From IMG/VR virus record IMGVR_UViG_3300047586_000186, positions 1 to 21,221 of that record: a stretch of 21,221 nucleotides of DNA, one strand, 5' to 3'. Below are positions 1 through 8,171 of the stretch, one piece after another. The notes beneath the pieces are model-generated. The model made no database searches, was not told the DNA's origin, and saw only the letters and a list, made by a program, of their open reading frames with translations. Both the position numbers and the translations under genes were made by a program. Source of the stretch: a virus. Numbering within the stretch: the first letter of the stretch is position 1; every line of letters starts with the position of its first letter.

Positions 1-134
1 GCTTGCTCGTAGTAGCGGCCCTGGCTGTCGGCGTTGGCGAGACCGCCCATGCGCGTCGCACGGAGGGGCATCGCCGAGCCGTCGGGCTGCACGTTCAGTC
101 CGACTCGGGCCTGAGTCGTGTCGTAGAGTCCCAT
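1..134 (-). CDS. N-terminus of an unidentified phage protein, cut by window edge
   Basis: An open frame starts at the ATG complementary to 132-134 and runs off the left edge after 44 residues (begins MGLYDTTQARVGLNV). A good ribosome site (GGAAAGGAG) lies about 8 bases upstream of the ATG. The visible part is polar, with no signal peptide or membrane segment. Its place after the capsid and two probable head proteins suggests a virion or head-tail protein, but this is inferred from position only. I do not recognise the family. Confidence 0.6.
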   Translation of the reverse strand, partial: MGLYDTTQARVGLNVQPDGSAMPLRATRMGGLANADSQGRYYEQ

Positions 135-182
135 GTGAGCGGCTCCTTTCCGAGCCTATAGAAGAGGGCTCCGATAAAGGAG

Positions 183-590
183 CTACGTGGTGTAGGGGAA
201 CGCGCCGACGGTGGTGCCGATGCAGCCGAGGATGACCCAGCCGATCGTGTCGTCGATGTAGAGCAGGGTCACCGTGTCCTTCACGGTGTGGAACTTGAGC
301 GTGGCGAACCCGGTGCAGGTTGCCGGTGTGAGCGTGCCGTCGCCGCCCGTCGCGACGAGCGTCAATACGAGTACCTGGCCCGGCGCGCCGTTGGCGAGGG
401 TCAGGGCTTCGGCGCCGGAGGTTGTCATCAAGCAGACGCGGCCAGTGATCGGGACGACGAGCGTGCCGCCGGCCTTGGTGGTCGAGCCCGCAACGGCGAC
501 GATGCCGTTAACGACCTTGGACAGGTCGCTCGCGAGGACGAAACGGAGGTTGCCACCAACCCACTGGGACTTGACGTTGGTTACTGGCAT
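183..590 (-). CDS. Probable small virion protein (135 aa)
   Basis: Complete frame, ATG at 590, TAG at 183-185, with a GGAG ribosome site upstream. The sequence is rich in Gly, Thr, Val and Leu in alternating hydrophobic stretches (for example GAPGQVLVLTLVATGG and TVTLLYIDDTIGWVILG), a pattern typical of beta-rich phage decoration or fibre domains. No catalytic motif is visible. It is the second gene after the major capsid gene and is separated from its upstream neighbour by a strong hairpin, so its level may be set separately. A structural role is inferred from position and composition; no family is recognised. Confidence 0.6.
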   Translation of the reverse strand: MPVTNVKSQWVGGNLRFVLASDLSKVVNGIVAVAGSTTKAGGTLVVPITGRVCLMTTSGAEALTLANGAPGQVLVLTLVATGGDGTLTPATCTGFATLKFHTVKDTVTLLYIDDTIGWVILGCIGTTVGAFPYTT

Positions 591-649
591 CGGATGGTCT
601 CCATACGCTGTTGGCGTTCAGAGCCGTGGTTCGGCTCCTGGTCGAAGCT

Positions 650-681
650 GGGCCCGGAGGTTCCGGGGGGCCTCCGGGCCC
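650..681 (-). terminator. Perfect 11-bp hairpin between two virion genes
   Basis: Bases 650-660 and 671-681 are exact inverted complements (11 bp, all but one pair G-C) around a 10-base loop. The stem begins about 8 bases after the stop of the gene at 690-1163. No T-run follows on the minus strand, so this is not a classical intrinsic terminator. It could be a U-less terminator or partial terminator, or an mRNA-stabilising 3' structure. Confidence 0.45.
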
Positions 682-689
682 GTTTGGGT

Positions 690-1163
690 CTAGACGATGG
701 CCGTGAGCCCGGCCGCGGTGCGGAACCGCAGCTCGCCCTGGAGAATGAGGATCCCGCCGAGCACGGAGACGGCGACCGACTCGACCGAGGTCAAGCGGAC
801 GTAGTTGTAGCCGAGGGCTGCGAGATCTTCGGCGCGGACTTCGATCGCATAGAGCTGTGAGCTCCCGGCGGTCGTGACGAAACCGGTGGCCGCCACCTTG
901 GTGAGCGTGCCTTCGGTGTCGCCGGCGGTGATCGCGCGGTAGTAGAAGGGGATGGCCGTGTTGTTGGCGCCGGCAGCGGTGCTGCAGGCCTCGGCGGTGA
1001 TCGTGGCGGTGCCGGTCGTGCCGACGCCCTTGTAGATCACGAACACCGTGCGTTCGGCGTTGGCCATGTTCACGGCCTGGCTGGAGACCGTGCCAGCGAA
1101 GGCGTTGGCGACGGGGTCCAGACCCTTGACGAGGTGGAGCTGCTCCATCAGCAGTCCGCTCAT
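690..1163 (-). CDS. Probable capsid-associated or decoration protein (157 aa)
   Basis: First gene after the major capsid gene, 42 bases downstream. ATG at 1163 is preceded by GAAAGGAAC, a good ribosome site; an internal Met at residue 6 is less likely. The protein is Ala/Thr/Val/Gly rich with no charged low-complexity tail, membrane segment or catalytic motif. Stretches such as RTVFVIYKGVGTTGTATITA and YVRLTSVESVAVSVLGGILI look beta-stranded. Gene order and composition fit a head decoration or head-completion protein; the exact role is inferred. Confidence 0.6.
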   Translation of the reverse strand: MSGLLMEQLHLVKGLDPVANAFAGTVSSQAVNMANAERTVFVIYKGVGTTGTATITAEACSTAAGANNTAIPFYYRAITAGDTEGTLTKVAATGFVTTAGSSQLYAIEVRAEDLAALGYNYVRLTSVESVAVSVLGGILILQGELRFRTAAGLTAIV

Positions 1164-1205
1164 TGGATCGTTCCTTTCTGCCCGATCAAGCGGGGCGGCT
1201 GATGA

Positions 1206-2576
1206 TTAGCGAGCTGCCAGGACGACGAAGGAGCTGAGGGTGGCCGAGCCCTTGAACGGGGTGATCGGCTTCACGCGGTTGGGCTGGCCGTTGGTGCGCA
1301 GCACCCAGCGGAAGGTCATCTCGTCGGTGAGGAAGAGCACGTGGATCGAGGACGCGGTCTGGATGCCGCCCTTCTCGATCAGGGTGTAGTCGTTCCAGTC
1401 GGCGAGGATGATGTCGCCCACGCTGCCGAGGGCCGAGGCCTGCTCGATCGGGATGATCGGCCGGCCGAGCAGCGAGCCGTTGGGGCTGCTACTGAACTGG
1501 CCCTGCGGGACGAACATCGGCACGCCGCCGGTGCCGACCGCGATGCTCAGCGCGAAGATCTGGGGCCAGCACTCCTGGTTGATGAACCAGGCAGCGTCGC
1601 CCTTGGTCAGGCCGCGCGGGAACATCCTGGTGTACATCTTCATGATGTTCTCGGAGACGATCGTGGCCGCGCTCTGGCCGGTCTCCTTGGTCACGGTGAC
1701 GAGAGCAGGGGAGTTGAGGATGCCCAGCGGCATGCCGGCTCCGGTGCCCTCGATCATCGCGTCGTCGAGCTTGAAACCGAACTCGTCGGTGAAGGCCAGC
1801 TCGGCAACGGCGCCGAGCGCGACGTTGTCCTGGAGAAGCTCGTCGGTCGCGTAGAAGAGGCCGATCAGCTTGCTCAGCTGGATCTCGATGCGCCGGAACT
1901 TCGGCCGGCTGCCGGTCAGAGCCGCGGCTTCGGGGAGCCAATAGCCCAGCACGGCGCCGTAGCGGGATCCGTCGACGCGGCTGGTCTCGTCGATGACATT
2001 CGCGATCAGGCCGTTGGACTGGGCTCCAATCGGCACATGGGTGGCGCGGCTCGTGAGGACGCCGGTGTCGAAGGTCTTCTTCAGCAGATCGTTGCTGAAG
2101 TCCTTCTGGACGGTGAAGCCGCCGTCCGCGCCTACGGACTCGCCGGCACCGGAAGGCCCGACGGCCTTCATCTCGGCCGCGGCGTGATCCATGATCGCGA
2201 CGAGGCGAGGATCCGGGGCTCCGCCGTGCTTGGCGGCAATGGCGGCGGCCGCGACGGCCTGCATCTGCTCGCCGAGCGTCCGGAACGGCAGCGGCGACTT
2301 GTCGGACGCCGATGAGATCACGGGCTCGATTACGAGCGCGCCGGCCTCCGGCAGCGCCGGCGCCTGGCGGTCGCGCGCCTTGCGAGCCTCTTCGCGGGCG
2401 ATGTCCGCCGCGAGCGACTCGGGAGCCGACGCGTCGAACTCCTTGTGGATTGCGTCGAGGCGGGCGCGCTGCTCAGGGGCGAAGACCCCCCCAGCGGCCT
2501 CGACCGCGGCGATGATGCCGTTCTCTTCGGCTCCGAGCACTCGCTTGCGCTCGAGCAGCTGGGCGTACAGGGACAT
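1206..2576 (-). CDS. Major capsid protein, HK97 gp5 family
   Basis: 456 residues from the preferred start. The frame is open upstream to a TTG at 2657, but the ATG at 2576 has a strong ribosome site (GAAGGAG, 7 bases away), so I start there at MSLYAQLLERKR. Residues 1 to about 75 are charged and helical (ERKRVLGAEENG, EEARKARDRQ), as expected for the scaffold-like delta domain removed by the prohead protease. The rest is the HK97 coat fold: about residues 271-288 carry the family hallmark DDAMIEGTGAGMPLGILN, and further on come SLLGRPIIPIEQ and DWNDYTLIEKGGI. The protein forms the icosahedral head shell. It follows the S49 protease and portal genes, the standard order, with a stand-alone HTH gene inserted between protease and coat. 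The leader carries two inverted repeats. Confidence 0.95.
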   Translation of the reverse strand: MSLYAQLLERKRVLGAEENGIIAAVEAAGGVFAPEQRARLDAIHKEFDASAPESLAADIAREEARKARDRQAPALPEAGALVIEPVISSASDKSPLPFRTLGEQMQAVAAAAIAAKHGGAPDPRLVAIMDHAAAEMKAVGPSGAGESVGADGGFTVQKDFSNDLLKKTFDTGVLTSRATHVPIGAQSNGLIANVIDETSRVDGSRYGAVLGYWLPEAAALTGSRPKFRRIEIQLSKLIGLFYATDELLQDNVALGAVAELAFTDEFGFKLDDAMIEGTGAGMPLGILNSPALVTVTKETGQSAATIVSENIMKMYTRMFPRGLTKGDAAWFINQECWPQIFALSIAVGTGGVPMFVPQGQFSSSPNGSLLGRPIIPIEQASALGSVGDIILADWNDYTLIEKGGIQTASSIHVLFLTDEMTFRWVLRTNGQPNRVKPITPFKGSATLSSFVVLAAR

Positions 2577-2685
2577 GGGGCTGCTCCTTCGAACAGGGAC
2601 AGAAGGGATCGCAGACACCGCGGCTGCTCTTCGGAGCGCCACGTTCGCCAGGCTCAACGGAGCTGGCTACGTCTTATGGCGCTAA

Positions 2686-2705
2686 CCGTAGCTGGGAGGC
2701 TACGG
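2686..2705 (-). promoter_or_regulatory. 7-bp inverted repeat in capsid gene leader
   Basis: CCGTAGC (2686-2692) and GCTACGG (2699-2705) pair perfectly around a 6-base loop, 110 bases before the preferred capsid start. It could be an mRNA hairpin in the capsid leader or a weak terminator behind the small HTH gene. No T-run follows it. Confidence 0.4.
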
Positions 2706-2714
2706 CTTGTGAAG

Positions 2715-2730
2715 CGTGATAAATATCACG
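2715..2730. promoter_or_regulatory. 16-bp palindrome upstream of capsid gene, operator candidate
   Basis: CGTGATA-AA-TATCACG is a perfect dyad with 7-bp arms and a 2-base centre. It sits in the only sizeable gap between the protease gene and the capsid gene, directly downstream of a LuxR-type HTH gene. Its AT-rich centre stands out in this GC-rich DNA. It resembles a binding site for a dimeric helix-turn-helix protein; the adjacent HTH protein is an obvious but unproven candidate. Confidence 0.4.
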
Positions 2731-2731
2731 G

Positions 2732-2944
2732 TCAGGCGGGGATCGCGAGCCAGCCCATGGCCTCAGCGGCGCCCAGAGCGCAGCTCACGCCGAGCTTGTG
2801 GTTGATGTCGCACAGTGCGTTGCGCAACCGGCCCTCAGTCACACCGAGGTCCCGGGCCGCTACCTTGACGTTCTTCCGTCGAAGGTAGGCTTTTAACTGG
2901 CGCACCTCGCGCGGCGTGAGTTCGGTCGGGCCATAGGTTGCCAT
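2732..2944 (-). CDS. Stand-alone LuxR/GerE-type helix-turn-helix protein (70 aa)
   Basis: The whole protein is one DNA-binding domain. It starts with the LuxR-like LTPREVRQLKAYLRR, followed by KVAARDLGVTEGRLRNAL (scaffold and recognition helices) and INHKLGV, which matches the usual KLGV end of the GerE fold. There is no receiver or ligand-binding domain. The recognition helix lacks the usual TVKxH, reading GRLRNAL instead. The tail (ALGAAEAMGWLAIP) closely matches that of a second such protein at 13190-13402. ATG at 2944 lies 3 bases after the protease stop and has no clear ribosome site, so translation is probably coupled. It is likely a phage transcription regulator; placement inside the head operon is unusual. 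Confidence 0.8.
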   Translation of the reverse strand: MATYGPTELTPREVRQLKAYLRRKNVKVAARDLGVTEGRLRNALCDINHKLGVSCALGAAEAMGWLAIPA

Positions 2945-2947
2945 CGG

Positions 2948-4060
2948 TCAGCGCGAAGCCCGCTCGTCGATGGCTGCACGAAGCCGAGCCCAATCTGCCT
3001 CGCCCTTCACCGGCGGGGCCTCCTTTGGCATTGGGCCGGCCGGTTCATCGGCGGGCGTCGCGGCGAGCATGGCTTCAGCCTCGGCCAGCTGGCCAGCGAT
3101 GGCGGCGGCAATGACCGGCGCATCTTCCCGAGCGGCTCGCTGAGGATCGAAATCGATCGCGACGAGTCGATAGCCCGACGCCCCGGCCGCCATTCGGGAC
3201 TGGACCTTGCCCGACGCGACACGGGCGATCGCCTGATCGAGCGTGCCGATGCGATCGGCCAGCCCCGCGGCTACAGCTCGCTTCGCTGGCAGCGCCAGGC
3301 CCTCGCCGTAGCCGTCGGTCACCGCTGAGACTGACACGCCCCGCCCCTTGGCGACATCGGCGACGAAGAGCGAGTAGAAGTCGTCGACGTCGGCCTGAAC
3401 GTGGGCGAGCGCCTCTTCCGACAGCGGCTCGAACTCGTTGCGTTCGGTCTTGAACTTGCCCGCGCTGATGAGCGTCGTCTTGACGCCGGCCTGCTCGTCG
3501 GCCACCGAGAAGTCCTCATGCACCGTGAAGAGGCCGATCGAGCCGACCTGACCCGACGGGCTGACCATGACCTCGTCGGCCTGGCAGGCGAGCCAGTAGG
3601 CGGCGCTCGCGCACATTGTGTCGGCCACGGCAACGATCGGCTTGGTGCCGCGGGCTGCTCGGATCTGAGCGGCCATCTCGGGAACGCCGTCCACCGTGCC
3701 GCCGGGCGAGTCGACGTCGATCACGATGCCCTTGACCTCGGGGCTGTTGAGGGCCTGGGAAAACGCGGCTCCGAAGCGATCCAGGGGCGCGCCGCCGGAC
3801 ATGTCGCTCATCATCGAGACGCGCTGGCAGATGATGCCGTAGAGCGGGATCACGGCGATCGAACCGGCCGACTGCGCGCCGGTCCGCGGGCCGTTCGCCG
3901 CGGCGGCCATCGCGAGTTGCTCGTCGAGCTCGTCGCGGCTCAGCGTGACGCCCCCGACGCGACGCGAGACGATCTCGCACAGGGTGTCCATCGTGGAAGG
4001 CAGGATGGCCCAGGCATGGTCGCGCACGAAGGCAACGACGTGGGCGTAGCGGATGCTCAT
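2948..4060 (-). CDS. Prohead maturation protease, S49 (SppA/SohB-like) family
   Basis: 370 residues. In tailed phages this serine-lysine peptidase assembles inside the prohead and removes the capsid delta domain. Visible marks: GIVIDVDSPGGTVDG (residues 111-125, the conserved beta-strand and turn), the nucleophile Ser152 in MCASAAYWLA, and the general base Lys204 in ISAGKFKTERN. The 52-residue Ser-Lys spacing equals that of bacterial SppA. VGSIGLF (172-178) is another family motif. About 90 C-terminal residues are Ala/Glu/Pro rich and could act as a small scaffold. ATG at 4060 overlaps the portal stop as ATGA and has a strong GAGGAGG ribosome site inside the portal gene, so it is co-translated with the portal. 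Confidence 0.92.
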   Translation of the reverse strand: MSIRYAHVVAFVRDHAWAILPSTMDTLCEIVSRRVGGVTLSRDELDEQLAMAAAANGPRTGAQSAGSIAVIPLYGIICQRVSMMSDMSGGAPLDRFGAAFSQALNSPEVKGIVIDVDSPGGTVDGVPEMAAQIRAARGTKPIVAVADTMCASAAYWLACQADEVMVSPSGQVGSIGLFTVHEDFSVADEQAGVKTTLISAGKFKTERNEFEPLSEEALAHVQADVDDFYSLFVADVAKGRGVSVSAVTDGYGEGLALPAKRAVAAGLADRIGTLDQAIARVASGKVQSRMAAGASGYRLVAIDFDPQRAAREDAPVIAAAIAGQLAEAEAMLAATPADEPAGPMPKEAPPVKGEADWARLRAAIDERASR

Positions 4061-5673
4061 GGGATTGCCTCCTCGGCATTGGCGGCCAGGTCGGCCAGAT
4101 AGGGGACTCGTTCGATTTGCCAGGTAGCCAGAGCCGCAGCGCCCTGGCTGAGCAGATCGTCGACCTGGGCATCGCAGTAGAGCCGCGCGTCGCCCGCCGA
4201 GATCTGCAGGACCCGCGCGACGAAGGCCGCGTGCTCGTCGTAGAACTTGCGGACGCCCGCCTCGAAGGCTGCCTCATCCGCAGCGGTCCGGAGGGCGAGC
4301 TTCGACATCACCGCGAGTTCCTTGTGAATGACGCGTTGGGCCGCGTCGCGGGCGAAGGCTGCGAGACGTTGGGGCGGCACTTCCCCGACAGGATTGCCCT
4401 GGCCGCTCTGGTCTTCCTCGTCCTGATCGCTGGGGCTGCTCGCAGGCACCAATGTCTGGCCAGCGGCGTCCTCGGTGCCCATATTGAGCGGCGTCCAGTA
4501 TTCCTTGCCCCGGCCGTCCGATCGCGGGTTCATGTCTTCGAGCGTCCGGATCTCGTCGGCGTTCAGCCAGCCATCGAGTCGGCCGTTGTGGTAGTAGGTG
4601 CTCCGCGCGACCGAGTCGCCGCGCATCAGGCCCTGGATCTTGAACCGCGCGTAGTAGAGCCAGGGAGCGATCATCAGCTGCTTGGCGATCGCCTGCTCCC
4701 AGCGGACCGCCCACGGCATGAACCCGTCGATCACGAAATCCATGCCCTGGACCTCGATGTTGTTGTTCGTCGAGCGCTCGAGGCGCGCCAGCTTGTGCGG
4801 CGGAATGGCGAACCAGCGGGCCCAATCGTCGACGGTCCACTGCATCGTGGCCACGAACTCGGCATCGGCCACCGTCATGCCGATCTGCTGCCACTTCATG
4901 CCCTCATCGAGAAGGGCGATGCCGCCGGCGTTCTCGGGTCCGGCGTGGACCTTCTCGAGCTCCTGGCGCAGCCGTTCACGGCCCGGGCCCGCGATGACCT
5001 TGGGGCTCTCGACGACAGCCGAGGGCCGGGCGCCATGGGCGAAGGTCGAGGCCCCGTAGCGCATCAGGGCGAGATTCATCCCGATGGACTCTTTGGCGAC
5101 GTCGATGATCGACAGGCCGCCGTAGGGCCCGCGGATATGGAACATGTCCTCGCCCAGGATCGCGCGCTTGGTGCCGTCGGGCTTTGCGAACCAGAAGCGC
5201 CGACCACCGCCGGGCAACGGCTCGCCGTTCTTGGGAGTGATCCGGTCCGGGTGCAACGGCACCAGCTGATCGACGGCGCCACGGGGTCCGGCGATCTTCT
5301 CGCTGTATCCGTGGCCGCGGATGAGGGCGTGGTTCATCATCATCTCGCGCCACTGGAAGCTGTCCTGGTCGTCGTTGGGGCTGTCGTGCAGGACGTGGTA
5401 GAGCGGATGGGCAGGGTAGGGGTCGCTGCCGCCGTCGGGCCGGTTGCGGTAGATGACGAGCGGCAGCTTGGCGGTCGTCGAGGAGAGCAGCTCGACGGCG
5501 CGCCAGAACGCGGAGATGCCCAGAGCCGTCTCGGGACTGACGACGACGTTACCGACCATGCCGCCGCCCGCCCACGTGTCGTAGTTGCGATCGTCGAGCG
5601 GATTGAGCATCGTCGGGGCGACGTCGGCGAAGACGCGGCCGACCTCAGCGACTGCGCGAGTGATGAGGCTCAT
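4057..5673 (-). CDS. Portal protein, HK97 family
   Basis: 538 residues. It forms the ring at one vertex of the head through which DNA is packaged and ejected. Family features include the N-terminal ISAFWRAVELLSSTTAKLPL (about 53-72), then LYHVLHDSPNDDQDSFQWRE and MMMNHALIRGHGYSEKI. The core has FAIPPHKLARLERSTNNNIE (about 287-306), which matches the FGVPPxxLG.....Nxe signature, followed by helices of the wing and clip. The C-terminus beyond about residue 400 is a variable charged extension. ATG at 5673 has CAGGAGG upstream and overlaps the preceding small membrane gene as ATGA; its own stop overlaps the protease start in the same way. Confidence 0.93.
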   Translation of the reverse strand: MSLITRAVAEVGRVFADVAPTMLNPLDDRNYDTWAGGGMVGNVVVSPETALGISAFWRAVELLSSTTAKLPLVIYRNRPDGGSDPYPAHPLYHVLHDSPNDDQDSFQWREMMMNHALIRGHGYSEKIAGPRGAVDQLVPLHPDRITPKNGEPLPGGGRRFWFAKPDGTKRAILGEDMFHIRGPYGGLSIIDVAKESIGMNLALMRYGASTFAHGARPSAVVESPKVIAGPGRERLRQELEKVHAGPENAGGIALLDEGMKWQQIGMTVADAEFVATMQWTVDDWARWFAIPPHKLARLERSTNNNIEVQGMDFVIDGFMPWAVRWEQAIAKQLMIAPWLYYARFKIQGLMRGDSVARSTYYHNGRLDGWLNADEIRTLEDMNPRSDGRGKEYWTPLNMGTEDAAGQTLVPASSPSDQDEEDQSGQGNPVGEVPPQRLAAFARDAAQRVIHKELAVMSKLALRTAADEAAFEAGVRKFYDEHAAFVARVLQISAGDARLYCDAQVDDLLSQGAAALATWQIERVPYLADLAANAEEAIP

Positions 5674-5858
5674 GGCTTGCCCCTCCTGAAGCTAAGGCCG
5701 AGCGAAGCCGCGACGAGGACGGCACCAGGCACGATGAAGGCCCATCCGGCCCCGAACTCGATCAGGACGCCTGCGGCCAGGATGACTAGGCTGAGGAAGA
5801 GGACCAGGCCGCGGCGCACGTCTGCGTCGGAGAGCGTCGGAACCGGTCGCCCGATCAT
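5670..5858 (-). CDS. Small membrane protein with two transmembrane segments (62 aa)
   Basis: Residues 17-34 (LVLFLSLVILAAGVLIEF) and 38-54 (AGWAFIVPGAVLVAASLG) are two hydrophobic segments joined by a short turn, with charged ends (DADVRR, SFRRGKP). It lies between the terminase and portal genes and overlaps both by 4 bases (ATGA), so it belongs firmly to the packaging operon. A small membrane protein here is not part of the core head-assembly set; a holin-like or superinfection-exclusion role is possible but nothing shows it. The ATG has only a weak G-rich ribosome site. Confidence 0.7.
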   Translation of the reverse strand: MIGRPVPTLSDADVRRGLVLFLSLVILAAGVLIEFGAGWAFIVPGAVLVAASLGLSFRRGKP

Positions 5859-7702
5859 CGCCGGCCCCCGCTCTGGCTCAGGCTGAGGCTCTTGCTACGG
5901 TTGCGGGCTAACTCGGGCTCGGTGATCGGCTCGGCCGTGGGCTCGGGCTCCCCGACCGAGCCGGCCTCGTCGGTGTCGGGCGGCCGCAGGAAGATGCTGC
6001 GGTCGGGTTCGCGGTCCCAGATCGAGACCAGATCGTCCTCGAGCTTCTCGGGCATCGTGGCCGCGGCCTCTGACGCCAGGACGTCGGCGATCGCCCCGTC
6101 GATCTTGTCGCGGTCGTCGCCCTTCACGAGCACGTAGTAGGTCCGGTTGTCGTTCGGGTCATCGGTGCCCCGGACCTTGCGGAGCGCCGCGGCCTTGATG
6201 TGGGCGCCGTTGCCGTCGTGGCTGTAGCTGCCCTCATTGAGATCGGTGAGCCAGCGATCGACGGCGGGCGCGAAGCGGTGGCTGATGTAGGTCGGGAACT
6301 CGATCACGATCTCGTCGCCGTAGGTCGCCTGCCAGGTCTCGCCCTCGGTGCGCCACTTCGGCGGGTCATACATGAATCGACCGACATCGAAGTACCCGAA
6401 CATCCAGGCCACGCGCTCGTTGACCTCGCGCCGCGGGACGCTCCAATTGCGGCCGGGATGCGCATCGCGCCAGCGCGTCATCTCGTCGCCGATCGGCCGA
6501 TCCCATTGCCCGATCACGAAGCGGTAGCCATCGGCCGTGCAACCGCGCAGGACCGTGGAGTCCTCCGAGATCGACCCGTCGAAGCCGGCGCCGATCCGGA
6601 TGCCTTCGGGTGGCGCGAAGATGGTGAAGCCCTCGACCAGGATCGGTGGGAAGGGCGGCAGCCGGACCAGACGGTCATAGCTCTCGGCGTCGACGGCCGC
6701 TCCGGACCCGGCGGTCAGGATGTTCCCGAAGAAGCGCGCCGCCTGGGCCGGATCGTGCTCGGCCATTGACGCCGCCTCGGCTTCGATCGAGTCGAGAGTG
6801 ACGTGGCCGCCGTTCTCGCGGAGGGTGTCGGGCTCGTAGACGATCCGGTGGATCTTGTGGCGCTCGCGCTTGTCGCCATACGAGAGGTTCGCCGGTGGCT
6901 GGATGAACTGGCGGTAAACGTCGGTATCGGGGCTCGTGAACTCGCGCTGGGCGATCGAATGTTGCGCGGGGTCGTAGGCGTTCGCGGTGAGGCTCGCCCG
7001 CCCGTCCATGCCGGCCAGGTTGCGGTACTGGGTGTCGGCGAGCTTGGTCATCTTATTGGAGGCGGTCCAGAGCTCGAGCTGGTCCTGCGGGATGAAGGTC
7101 GCGCGCTGGCCAAGGCGGCTCTGGGCCGAGCTCGTGACGGTGTCGATTCGGCACGCGGTGTCGAGATCGAAGCCCAGGCCATAGAGGTCGGGCAGCCGGA
7201 TGAAGTCCTCGCCGGTGTGCGGGATCAGGTCGTGCAGCGGCCCGAGATCGATCATCGGCCGGAGGGCGTCGTAGGTGTTGCCGGTGCTGTCTTCGGAAAA
7301 CCCGGTGATCTGGATGAGCGGCGTCGGCCGGGGCATGCCCATCGGCTCGCCGGGCTCGTATCGCCGTTCCCAACCGCAATGGCAGCCGTGGTCGGCACAC
7401 ACATAGCCTTCGTCCTTGCCGGCAAAGCCCGCGAAGACCGACGGCCCGACGCCCTCGAGACAGACCTGGGTGGCGATCAGGGGATTTTTCCCCGCCTTTT
7501 GCGGCGCGATGAGAAGGCCCCGGCGGTAGACGAACGCCGAGCCCAAGAGCGGGTTATCCGGGATCCAGCGCGCATCGCCACGGATGAGATAGAAGTTCGC
7601 CAGATAGCGGCCCTGGTAGTGATAGAGCCGGAAGGGAGCACCGCGGCGGAAGCCGTCGGGCACGATGCAATGCGCCTCGACCCAGTCGAGGGCGACCCAC
7701 AT
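5855..7702 (-). CDS. Terminase large subunit (TerL)
   Basis: 615 residues from the preferred start. It is the ATP-driven motor and nuclease that packs DNA through the portal. The Walker A-type loop is APQKAGKN (about 66-73). The Walker B position reads ATFIPQDQLELW (about 201-212), with Gln where the catalytic Glu is usually found. TANAYDP (about 239-245) is the coupling motif. Nuclease residues include Asp375 (GFDGSISEDST) and Asp446 (FMYDPPKW). A Cys-rich stretch (CADHGCHCGW, about 102-111) lies between Walker A and B. The frame is open to a TTG at 7810. I prefer ATG 7702, which has TGAGG 8 bases upstream and starts 10 bases after the TerS stop; ATG 7726, overlapping TerS by 14 bases, is the alternative. 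Confidence 0.9.
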   Translation of the reverse strand: MWVALDWVEAHCIVPDGFRRGAPFRLYHYQGRYLANFYLIRGDARWIPDNPLLGSAFVYRRGLLIAPQKAGKNPLIATQVCLEGVGPSVFAGFAGKDEGYVCADHGCHCGWERRYEPGEPMGMPRPTPLIQITGFSEDSTGNTYDALRPMIDLGPLHDLIPHTGEDFIRLPDLYGLGFDLDTACRIDTVTSSAQSRLGQRATFIPQDQLELWTASNKMTKLADTQYRNLAGMDGRASLTANAYDPAQHSIAQREFTSPDTDVYRQFIQPPANLSYGDKRERHKIHRIVYEPDTLRENGGHVTLDSIEAEAASMAEHDPAQAARFFGNILTAGSGAAVDAESYDRLVRLPPFPPILVEGFTIFAPPEGIRIGAGFDGSISEDSTVLRGCTADGYRFVIGQWDRPIGDEMTRWRDAHPGRNWSVPRREVNERVAWMFGYFDVGRFMYDPPKWRTEGETWQATYGDEIVIEFPTYISHRFAPAVDRWLTDLNEGSYSHDGNGAHIKAAALRKVRGTDDPNDNRTYYVLVKGDDRDKIDGAIADVLASEAAATMPEKLEDDLVSIWDREPDRSIFLRPPDTDEAGSVGEPEPTAEPITEPELARNRSKSLSLSQSGGRR

Positions 7703-7712
7703 CGTGCGGGCC

Positions 7713-8171
7713 TCAGGCGCCTCCATCGATGACCCCGAATCTCTCTCGCGCCGAGCCGGCTGCCATCTTGCGCGGAGCGGCCGCCGGCGCAGAGGCCCCA
7801 GCGCCGCCAATGATCCAGCGATGCTTCGCCAGGCCCGACATGGAGATGCCGAGATCGTCGGCGAGCATCCGCATCAGCGTGCCGTCGGCGGCCTGGTGCT
7901 TGGGCCCCTCGAACCGATACATCGCCCGGACGTAGACGGCGACCTCTTCCTCGAGGTGTTCGCGCTCCCACATGACCGCCTGGGGCCGTTGCCACTCGCG
8001 CGCCCACAGGGTCTTCTCGCGCACCGTTGGCTTAGCCAGCGGCCAGGGCGGCGGATCGCTCTGGCGGCCGCCCTCCGGCAGATGGTCCCACTGGTCAGCA
8101 TCGCGCTCCCGACGCAGGGCATTCGGATCCGGAGGCGGGCCGGACCGGACGCGAGCTCCGCCGCGAGGCAT
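7713..8171 (-). CDS. Terminase small subunit (TerS), probable
   Basis: 152 residues. It recognises phage DNA and loads TerL. The N-terminus is proline-rich (MPRGGARVRSGPPPDPNALR), followed by RERDADQWDHLP, PPWPL and ELW-like WAREWQRPQAVMWE (about 58-71), a pattern I associate with small terminase proteins of actinobacterial phages. A helical oligomerisation region (EEEVAVYVRAMYRFE) and a helix-turn-helix-like segment (MLADDLGISMSGLAKHRW) follow. The start is the ATG at 8171 because it overlaps the upstream HNH stop as TGATG and has a G-rich ribosome site; the frame is open further upstream. It lies directly before TerL, as expected. Confidence 0.8.
   Translation of the reverse strand: MPRGGARVRSGPPPDPNALRRERDADQWDHLPEGGRQSDPPPWPLAKPTVREKTLWAREWQRPQAVMWEREHLEEEVAVYVRAMYRFEGPKHQAADGTLMRMLADDLGISMSGLAKHRWIIGGAGASAPAAAPRKMAAGSARERFGVIDGGA

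Noticed and set aside
2577-2657. Longer capsid N-terminus from a TTG at 2657
   Set aside because: No ribosome site at the TTG, whereas the ATG at 2576 has a strong one and begins the expected delta-domain helix.
4117-5886. Plus-strand open frame of 589 codons opposite the portal gene
   Set aside because: Shadow of a high-GC coding strand; the portal protein on the minus strand is unmistakable.
6803-7732. Plus-strand frame opposite terminase
   Set aside because: Shadow frame without recognisable motifs; TerL motifs are on the other strand.
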